A stretch of 6,641 nucleotides of DNA from Deltaproteobacteria bacterium (GTDB lineage Bacteria > Myxococcota_A > UBA796 > UBA2385), in contig RFKJ01000670.1 in the NCBI GenBank assembly GCA_003694325.1, positions 1 to 6,641 of the forward strand, in the 5' to 3' direction. The notes under the pieces are model-generated. The model did not search any database and had not been told where the DNA came from. It was given only the letters and a program-made list of their open reading frames with translations. Below, one piece after another: positions 1-5,091 of this stretch. Numbering within the stretch: position 1 is the stretch's first letter; every line of letters starts with the position of its first letter. Position numbers and translations under genes: made by a program.

Positions 1-911
1 AGCAGGCCACCGCCGAGCGCCCCCCCGACCAGCGCCCCGATGCGCCCCCGCGGCCCGAGCGCCCGCAGCAGCCACGGCGCAACGGGCAGGGCGAGCGCCC
101 CGAGGACGGCCAGCTCGGTCTGGAGCACCTCGACGTTCAGCCCGGCGTCGTGCTCCGCAAAGGAGGGCGGGGTCGGCCCGCCCCACAGGGCCACCAGGGG
201 CGCGAAGGCGGCGACGGGGACGACCGACGTGGCCGCTGCGGCCAGGCGGCGGGTCGAGGGGCGGTGACCGACCCGCGGCGCGGGGATCCACGGTGCCAGG
301 GCCAGCACCCCCACCAACCACCCGTGGACCTGGCGGGTGAGCAGGGCGGCGGCCGCCGCGGTGGCGGCCAGGAGCATGACCGCCGGGTCCCAGTCCCGAC
401 GGCGGGCCCGGTCGAGGGCCAGCAGGGCCAGGACGACGAAGGTGAGCGCGGCATCATCGGTCGACAGGCGGACGGCCGGCCCCAGGAAGTAGGGGGACAG
501 CCCCAGCGGCAGCAGCAGGAGAGACAGGCCCCACCACGGCGCCGACGAGGACCGGACCACCAGGGCGGCCACCAGCACCAACCCGGCGAGCGCCAGCGCC
601 AGGGTGGCCAGGCGCAGCGCGAGCAGCGAGTCCCCGCTCCAGGCGCAGATGGGTGCCAGGAGCAGGTGGTAGAGGGGGCCGGTGGCCGAGGGATAGTCGG
701 AGAGGTCCGGCCGGGGCAGGGCGGCGGCGAAGGCCTGGATGGTGGGGTGGTGGAACAGGCGCTCGTCGCGGGCGTCGTAGACATCCAGGTCGGCGCGGAA
801 CAGGGCCCGCAGGGCGATGGGCAGCACCACCGCGAGCACCGGCGCCAGCACCCGGGCGAGAGGTGGGGATGGCGGGCGGGCGTCGTCCGGTCCTGGCCTG
901 TGGTGATGCAT
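1..911 (-). CDS. Multi-pass membrane glycosyltransferase-like protein (GT-C fold, GT39/Alg10-like), 3' end cut by the window edge
   Basis: The minus-strand frame beginning at the ATG at 911-909 stays open for 303 codons to the window edge with no stop. The product is strongly hydrophobic. A short cytoplasmic-looking N-terminus (MHHHRPGPDD...) precedes a membrane segment at about residues 20-38. Next comes a loop with an acidic pair, D49-E50, in the context DERLFHHPTIQAF, then SATGPLYH at 75-82. Several Leu/Ala/Val-rich helices follow, with RLSTDDA between two of them and GGPTPPSF in a later loop. GT-C transferases that use polyprenyl-phosphate sugars carry an acidic catalytic residue in the first outer loop. 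The DE..FH.P pattern followed by a GPLY-type motif recalls eukaryotic Alg10 (GT59) and bacterial relatives. From this I infer a role in transferring a lipid-carried sugar at the periplasmic face. In-frame GTG starts at 929 and 947 are possible alternatives; none of the starts has a strong Shine-Dalgarno. It is divergent from the lipoprotein gene. The gene is secure; the exact family is moderately supported. Confidence 0.8.
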   Translation of the reverse strand, partial: MHHHRPGPDDARPPSPPLARVLAPVLAVVLPIALRALFRADLDVYDARDERLFHHPTIQAFAAALPRPDLSDYPSATGPLYHLLLAPICAWSGDSLLALRLATLALALAGLVLVAALVVRSSSAPWWGLSLLLLPLGLSPYFLGPAVRLSTDDAALTFVVLALLALDRARRRDWDPAVMLLAATAAAAALLTRQVHGWLVGVLALAPWIPAPRVGHRPSTRRLAAAATSVVPVAAFAPLVALWGGPTPPSFAEHDAGLNVEVLQTELAVLGALALPVAPWLLRALGPRGRIGALVGGALGGGL

Positions 912-992
912 TTCGGGGTAGGCGTCCACTGAGCGACTGAGCCCCACACCGGCTATGCCTCGGTCGGTGCCAGGACCCTCGGAGACCGGACC
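912..992. promoter_or_regulatory. Divergent intergenic region with an 8-bp tandem repeat
   Basis: This gap of about 80 bp separates the start of the membrane transferase (minus strand) from the lipoprotein start (plus strand), so promoters for both genes should lie in or near it. An 8-bp unit occurs twice in tandem at 928-943 (ACTGAGCG then ACTGAGCC). TATGCC at 954-959 could be a weak -10 for the plus-strand gene, but no convincing -35 is seen. GGAG at 981-984 sits 8 bases before the ATG at 993 and is the likely ribosome binding site of the lipoprotein. If the transferase starts at the GTG at 929 or 947, the gap is shorter. Promoter positions are inference. Confidence 0.35.
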
Positions 993-3176
993 ATGCCACG
1001 ACTCACCACGCTTGTGCTCTCCCTCCTCCTCGCCGGGTGCAGCAAGGACCGGGACGGGGACGGCTACGACCAGGACATCGACTGCAACGACGAAGACCCG
1101 GAGGTCCATCCCGACGCCGTCGAGCGGTGCAACGAGGTCGATGACGACTGCAACGGGGAGATCGACGACGGCGCGGGGGCCGTCTGGTACCTGGACGCCG
1201 ACGCCGACGGCTACGGGGTCGAGGACGAGGTCGCCCTTGCCTGCGGCCAGCCCGCCGGGTTCGCCCTCAACGGGGAGGACTGCGACGACGCCGACGATCG
1301 CATCAGCCCGGCTGCCGACGAGCTCTGCGACGGCATCGACAACGACTGCGACGGGTTGATCGACGACGAGGACGACGACACCCTCTACGACCCGACGAAC
1401 CTGTGGTACGGCGACGGCGACGGTGACGGCTACGGCAGCCCCGACAAGGCGGTCCTCGCCTGCGAGGCACCGGACGACTACGTCGACAACAACGACGACT
1501 GCGACGATGACCTCGCCACCGTCAATCCCGCCGCCGTCGAGGTCTGCGACGGCATCGACAACAACTGCGCCGATGGCGCGGACGAGTCGACCGCCGTCGA
1601 TGCGACGAGCTGGTACTACGACGGCGACGGGGACGGGTTCGGCGTGAGCGACTCGCTCACCGATTCCTGCACCCGGCCCGCCGACTACACCGACGTCCCC
1701 GACGACTGCAACGACAAGCTCGACACGGTGAATCCCGCCGCCGAGGAGCTGTGCAACGACGGCGTCGACAACGACTGCGACGACATCGTCAGCAGCTGCC
1801 ACCTCCCCCTCACCGAGGCCGAGGTCACCTGGCTGGGGGCGAACTCCCTGGACGACGCCGGCGTGTCCGTGGGCACGGCGGGCGACATCAACGGCGACGG
1901 GTTCGACGACTACCTCATCGGCGCCCGCCACAGCGACCGCGTGGAGAGCGACGCCGGGGCGGCCTACCTCGCTTTCGGGCCGGTCACGGCGGGCGACGTG
2001 CTGGAGCTGGGCGTGACCGGCACGGTCTTCGAGGGCATCGACGGCGGGGACAAGCTCGGCCGGGCGGTCGCCGGCGGAGAGGATCTCGACGATGACGGAG
2101 TGCCGGACGTCGTCGTGAGCGCCCCCAGCGACGAGGAGGGCGCGAGCGCCGCCGGCGCGGTCTACCTGTTCAGTGGCGCCGGCATCGGGACCAGCGGCAA
2201 GATCTCGGCGGCCGACGCCGATTCCACCTGGCTGGGGGAGTCGTCCTACGACTACCTCGGCATCGAGGTGGCGGTCGCCGACCTGACCGACGACGGGGTC
2301 GCCGACCTGCTGTTCGGGGCCTCGGGGGACGACGCCGGCGCCAGCGACGCCGGGGCCATCTACGTGTTCGCCGCCCCCCTCCCGGCGGGGCTCCTCGACC
2401 TGGGCCCCGACAAGGACTGGACGGCCAAGGTCACCGGCGAGTCGGACAGCGACGGCGTGGGACAGGTCTTCGACGCCAGCGGCGACTTCGACGGCGACGG
2501 CAGCCGCGACCTGGTGGTCGGCGTGCCGAAGGACGCCACGGTCGGGGTCGTCGGGGGGGCCGCCTACCTCGTCCTCGGGCCACTCGATGGCGACATCTCC
2601 CTGGCCGATGCCGACGTCAAGCTCCTGGCGGCGACCGAGAACGACCAGGTCGGTTCGGCGGTGGCCTTCCTCGGCGACCAGGACGACGACGGCGCCGACG
2701 AGCTGGCGGTGGGTGCCAACCTGGAGGACACGGTGGGCGCCGACGCCGGCGCGGTCTACCTGCTGGCCGGGACGACCGCCGCGACCGCCCTGGATGGCAG
2801 CGACATCACCGCGGTGGCCGACTCCATCATCTACGGCGAGGACAGCGGCGATCAGCTTGGCGAGGCGCTGGCCGGCGACGGGGACTTCGACGGGGACGGT
2901 CGGTTCGACCTGCTGGTCGGGGCGCCCAGTGGCGGATCGGTGGGCCAGGGGCTGACCTACGTCTTCCTGAGCCCGCTGGGCGCCGGGACGACCCTGACCG
3001 ACGCGCTGGCGGTGGTCGAGGGAGAGACCAGCGGCGACAACGCCGGCGGCGTGCTCGGCTTTGCCGGCGACACCAACGCCACCGGCCGGGACGTGCTGAT
3101 GGTGTCGGCCCGCAACTCCGACCGCGGGGGGACCGACGCCGGTGCGGTCTACATGCTGCTCGAAATCGGCCTATAG
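993..3176 (+). CDS. Secreted lipoprotein with four MopE-type putative metal-binding repeats and a seven-bladed FG-GAP (integrin-alpha-like) propeller
   Basis: The 727-residue product starts with a short lipoprotein signal: Arg3, a hydrophobic run, and a lipobox LAGC with the lipidated cysteine at residue 16. Residue 17 is Ser, not the Asp inner-membrane retention signal, so outer-membrane or surface placement is likely. Residues 19-269 hold four MopE-type units. Each has a D-x-D-x-D-G loop (D19, D68, D141, D210), a DC[DN]D segment, and a CDGIDNDCDG-like end. Residues 270-727 form seven FG-GAP blades, with loops at D298, D364, D430, D498, D562, D631 and D693, spaced 62-69 residues apart. Each blade ends in a strand such as DAGAVYLL. 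FG-GAP loops usually bind calcium; MopE of Methylococcus binds copper. Here the ligand is unknown, and adhesion or metal capture is inference. GGAG at 981-984 supports the start. The protein is extremely Asp-rich. The nearest gene on the same strand lies 42 bases downstream. Confidence 0.93.
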   Translation: MPRLTTLVLSLLLAGCSKDRDGDGYDQDIDCNDEDPEVHPDAVERCNEVDDDCNGEIDDGAGAVWYLDADADGYGVEDEVALACGQPAGFALNGEDCDDADDRISPAADELCDGIDNDCDGLIDDEDDDTLYDPTNLWYGDGDGDGYGSPDKAVLACEAPDDYVDNNDDCDDDLATVNPAAVEVCDGIDNNCADGADESTAVDATSWYYDGDGDGFGVSDSLTDSCTRPADYTDVPDDCNDKLDTVNPAAEELCNDGVDNDCDDIVSSCHLPLTEAEVTWLGANSLDDAGVSVGTAGDINGDGFDDYLIGARHSDRVESDAGAAYLAFGPVTAGDVLELGVTGTVFEGIDGGDKLGRAVAGGEDLDDDGVPDVVVSAPSDEEGASAAGAVYLFSGAGIGTSGKISAADADSTWLGESSYDYLGIEVAVADLTDDGVADLLFGASGDDAGASDAGAIYVFAAPLPAGLLDLGPDKDWTAKVTGESDSDGVGQVFDASGDFDGDGSRDLVVGVPKDATVGVVGGAAYLVLGPLDGDISLADADVKLLAATENDQVGSAVAFLGDQDDDGADELAVGANLEDTVGADAGAVYLLAGTTAATALDGSDITAVADSIIYGEDSGDQLGEALAGDGDFDGDGRFDLLVGAPSGGSVGQGLTYVFLSPLGAGTTLTDALAVVEGETSGDNAGGVLGFAGDTNATGRDVLMVSARNSDRGGTDAGAVYMLLEIGL
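1047..1799 (+). repeat. Four MopE-type Asp/Cys repeats within the lipoprotein gene
   Basis: The units cover about residues 19-59, 65-129, 138-198 and 207-269. Units 2-4 begin with Trp-Tyr (WYL, WYG, WYY) followed by a D-x-D-x-D-G-[YF]-G loop, a single Cys, a Tyr or Phe, a DC[DN]D segment and a Cys pair seven or eight residues apart (C112/C119, C185/C192, C254/C262). Unit 1 directly follows the lipidated cysteine. It lacks the Trp-Tyr lead and the first Cys, so it is a shortened copy with C31, C46 and C53. Unit 4 has an inserted residue in its last motif (CNDGVDNDC) and ends with an extra Cys at 269. The repeats match the family annotated as putative metal-binding motif/MopE. Confidence 0.9.
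1800..3173 (+). repeat. Seven FG-GAP propeller blades within the lipoprotein gene
   Basis: Residues 270-727 contain seven copies of a unit averaging about 66 residues. Each copy has a small-residue strand before an Asp-rich loop, a D[LVY][LV][VI]G-like strand after it, and a closing strand of the AGAVYL type. Loop sequences are DINGDG, DLDDDG, DLTDDG, DFDGDG, DQDDDG and DFDGDG. The last, DTNATG, has lost most of its acidic ligands. Seven copies equal the number needed for one closed integrin-alpha-type beta-propeller. No cysteine occurs in this part. Confidence 0.9.
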
Positions 3177-3185
3177 GGAGCCGGC

Positions 3186-3204
3186 GCCGGGGCGGTCCCC
3201 CGGC
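3186..3204 (+). terminator. GC-rich hairpin between the lipoprotein and sulfatase-like genes (weak terminator or attenuator candidate)
   Basis: GCCGGGG at 3186-3192 can pair with CCCCGGC at 3198-3204 around the five-base loop CGGTC. It lies 9 bases after the lipoprotein stop and just upstream of the next gene's GGAG. No T-run follows, so it does not look like a standard Rho-independent terminator. In DNA this GC-rich such a stem can also arise by chance. Confidence 0.25.
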
Positions 3205-3218
3205 CGCTTGGAGCATGC

Positions 3219-4106
3219 ATGCTGGACCGCACGTCGATCCTGTTCGTGACCCTCGACAGTTGCCGCTACGACAGCTTCTCGGCCGCGGCGGCCCCCCACA
3301 TCAAGCGCCTGGGTCCCGTCCACCGGGCCATGGCACCGGGGAACTTCACCTACGCCAGCCACGCGGCGATGTTCATGGGCTTCACCCCGGGGGTGGCGTC
3401 CCGAGCCGAGCCGCTCGTCAACCCCAAGTACGGCAAGATCTTCAAGATCGCCGGAGCCGCCTTTCCCAGCAAGGGAACCGAGTTCCTGGCGGTTCGGGGG
3501 CGCAACGTCATCGACGGCCTGCGGCGGATCGGCTTCACCGCGGTGGGCGCTGGGGCAGCGGGCTGGTTCGACCCCGACACGCTCACCGGCCAGAACCTCA
3601 CCGAGGACTTCGACCACTTCTTCTACCCGGGGAACACCTGGAGCCTCGATGCCCAGCTCCGCTGGTTGCAGGACCGCCTCGACGAGCTGGACGGCGAGCG
3701 GGTGTTCTGCTTCCTCAACGTCGGCGAGACCCACGTGCCCTACTGGCACGAGGGGTGTGGCTGGTCGAAGGACAACCCCTGCGTGCCCTTCGGCGAGAAC
3801 AACGACGCCGACGAGTGTCGCCGCCGCCAGCTCGCCTGCATCGAGTGGGTCGACGCGCGCCTGGAGCCTCTGCTCGCGCGCTTCGCCCACGCCAACACCC
3901 TGGTCTGCGCCGACCACGGCGATGCCTGGGGAGAGGACGGGCTGTGGGAGCACGGCATCCACCACGACGTCGTCCTGGAGGTGCCGCTGGTGTTCCGGCT
4001 GCAGCACCCGCCGCGCACGGTGGCCGGGGTGGCCGGCAACGCGCGGGTGCGGGCCCGCGGGGCGGCGCGGGGGCTGCTGGGCCGGGTGCGGGACAAGCTG
4101 CGTTGA
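3219..4106 (+). CDS. Sulfatase-like alkaline-phosphatase-superfamily hydrolase/transferase with a Thr nucleophile
   Basis: The 295-residue product opens with a buried strand and metal-site motif, ILFVTLDSCRYDSF (D13), with no signal peptide, so a cytoplasmic location is likely. FTYASHAAMFMGFTPG (residues 43-58) aligns with the nucleophile motif of the superfamily. Thr44 takes the place of the Cys/Ser that becomes formylglycine in true sulfatases, with S47-H48 in place of the S-R of C-x-P-S-R. Later motifs are NVGETHVPYW (H172), then ADHGDAWGE (D232, H233) and WEHGIHHDVVLEVPLVF (H245), matching the usual late metal ligands. From this I infer a metal-dependent phospho- or sulfo-ester hydrolase or transferase, not a formylglycine sulfatase. 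The protein is short for the superfamily and ends in an Arg-rich tail after the last metal motif. GGAG at 3210-3213, five bases before this ATG, favours it over the overlapping ATG at 3215, which is in another frame. It may be co-transcribed with the upstream lipoprotein gene. The substrate is unknown. Confidence 0.88.
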   Translation: MLDRTSILFVTLDSCRYDSFSAAAAPHIKRLGPVHRAMAPGNFTYASHAAMFMGFTPGVASRAEPLVNPKYGKIFKIAGAAFPSKGTEFLAVRGRNVIDGLRRIGFTAVGAGAAGWFDPDTLTGQNLTEDFDHFFYPGNTWSLDAQLRWLQDRLDELDGERVFCFLNVGETHVPYWHEGCGWSKDNPCVPFGENNDADECRRRQLACIEWVDARLEPLLARFAHANTLVCADHGDAWGEDGLWEHGIHHDVVLEVPLVFRLQHPPRTVAGVAGNARVRARGAARGLLGRVRDKLR

Positions 4107-4115
4107 GGACGGCGG

Positions 4116-5027
4116 TCAGGCCTTCCAGTGCGACAGGTCGCGGCCCAGCTCGACCTCGAGGTCCTCGATCCCCGGGCGCAGCTCGGCGCGCAGGCGGGCG
4201 GCGAGCTGCGGGTCCAGCGGAGAGCGGGGCGCATAGCGGGTGTTGAGGGCCTGCAGGAGCTCGAACCCCCGGCGCAGTCCGGTGCGGACGCGGCCCGGCG
4301 GGACCAGCCGGTTCCACGGCCCCCACCGCAGGGCCTGGACCAGCCGCTGGGCGCGGCGACTGCGGGCGGTCTTGTTGGGGTTGACCACGTCGAAGTCGGG
4401 GGACCAGTCGGGGTCCGCCCCGATGAATTCCAGCACCTGGCGGAAGGTGCCGGCGGCGTCGGCCTTGAGGTCGTCGTGGAGGAGGACCAGGACCCGGTCG
4501 GCCCCGAAGCGGGCGCGCCAGCGGCGCACCTGGGGGGCGTAGTCGACCACCCGCCGGTAGTGGAGGCACTCGTCGGGGGGCGCCTCCAGGCCGGCGTGGG
4601 TGCTGGAGGGGATGCGGCGCCCCTGGCGGCGATCGGCCTCGGCGGCCAGGGCGGCCTCGAAGTCGGTGATGTCCTCCTCGCCGCTGTACACGAGCTGGCT
4701 GTGCAGGCTGTGCAGCATGGCCACCGGCTCGCGGAGCATGGCGATGATCCGGGCCTCCGGGGCCATGGCGTGCAGCTCGTCCGGTGCGGCGGTGCTCATG
4801 AGGTACCAGACGGCGACTTCGCCGAGGAGCTGGTCGGGGCGGGCGGCGGCCCACAGGGCCTCGTACTCCTCGCGGCTACGAGGAGGCCGCCGGTGGTGGA
4901 GGTCGCCTCCCCACTGGTGCAGTTCCTTGGCGGGCAGGAAGATCCCCGGGTGGCCGGCCAGCCACCGGTACATGGCGGTGGTGCCGCACTTGGGCGCACC
5001 GACCAGGACGAAGTCGAGAGCGGGCAT
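4116..5027 (-). CDS. PAPS-dependent sulfotransferase (Sulfotransfer-type domain)
   Basis: The 303-residue product begins with FVLVGAPKCGTTAMYRWL (residues 6-23), the 5'-phosphosulfate-binding loop, with K13 and G15-T16-T17 as the PAPS-binding core. PAKELHQW follows at 32-39 and is the usual K-E position. GEVAVWYL at 69-76 corresponds to the family's GE.S..YL motif. RIIAMLREPVAMLHSLHSQ (93-111) is the 3'-phosphate-binding region; R99 and S107 are eight residues apart, as in characterised sulfotransferases. The C-terminal part has the typical ending in which an acidic helix (IEDLEVELGRDLSHW) closes the domain. No signal peptide is seen, as expected for a cytosolic enzyme using PAPS. It would move sulfate to a hydroxyl or amine of a glycan, lipid or small molecule; the acceptor cannot be read from the sequence. 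No clear Shine-Dalgarno precedes the ATG. It converges on the sulfatase-like gene with 9 bases between the stops, and diverges from the flippase gene. Confidence 0.93.
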   Translation of the reverse strand: MPALDFVLVGAPKCGTTAMYRWLAGHPGIFLPAKELHQWGGDLHHRRPPRSREEYEALWAAARPDQLLGEVAVWYLMSTAAPDELHAMAPEARIIAMLREPVAMLHSLHSQLVYSGEEDITDFEAALAAEADRRQGRRIPSSTHAGLEAPPDECLHYRRVVDYAPQVRRWRARFGADRVLVLLHDDLKADAAGTFRQVLEFIGADPDWSPDFDVVNPNKTARSRRAQRLVQALRWGPWNRLVPPGRVRTGLRRGFELLQALNTRYAPRSPLDPQLAARLRAELRPGIEDLEVELGRDLSHWKA

Positions 5028-5091
5028 GGGCGGGTCGTAACGACCTGCCCGGGCGACAGGTAGCCGCCGGCCCCCGCGTTACGAGGCGGCG
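5028..5091. promoter_or_regulatory. Divergent intergenic region with a 13-bp palindrome
   Basis: This 64-bp gap lies between the starts of the sulfotransferase (minus) and flippase (plus) genes and should hold promoter or leader sequence for both. GGTCGTAACGACC at 5033-5045 is a perfect 6+1+6 inverted repeat, located just upstream of the sulfotransferase ATG. Its core CGTAACG (5036-5042) recurs in inverted form as CGTTACG at 5078-5084. GAGG at 5083-5086, five bases before the ATG at 5092, is the flippase ribosome binding site and overlaps that inverted copy. An operator role is possible but unproven. Confidence 0.35.

Noticed and set aside
137..999. Long open frames on both strands (150-932 plus; 137-949 and 454-999 minus) over the membrane transferase gene
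   Set aside because: Their products are Arg/Pro/Gly/Ser-rich with no domain pattern. The third minus-strand frame encodes a coherent membrane protein with transferase-like motifs, so these are GC-driven shadows.
1047..3173. Repeated GAC/GGC-rich DNA in the lipoprotein gene as a possible CRISPR or RTX toxin array
   Set aside because: The repeats are in-frame protein repeats of unequal sequence with no spacers. The motifs are MopE and FG-GAP types, not the GGxGxDxUx nonapeptide of RTX proteins.
4100..4125. Bidirectional terminator between the convergent genes
   Set aside because: The gap is only 9 bases and I see no stable inverted repeat or T-run around the two stops.
3171..4246. Minus-strand frame 3171-4007 and plus-strand frame 3215-4246 over the sulfatase-like gene
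   Set aside because: No family motifs. The frame at 3219 carries the metal-site and nucleophile motifs and has a well-placed ribosome binding site.
3715..5063. Open frames 3715-4854 minus and 4128-5063 plus over the sulfotransferase gene
   Set aside because: Low-complexity compositions typical of shadow frames. The 4116-5027 frame has complete PAPS-binding motifs.
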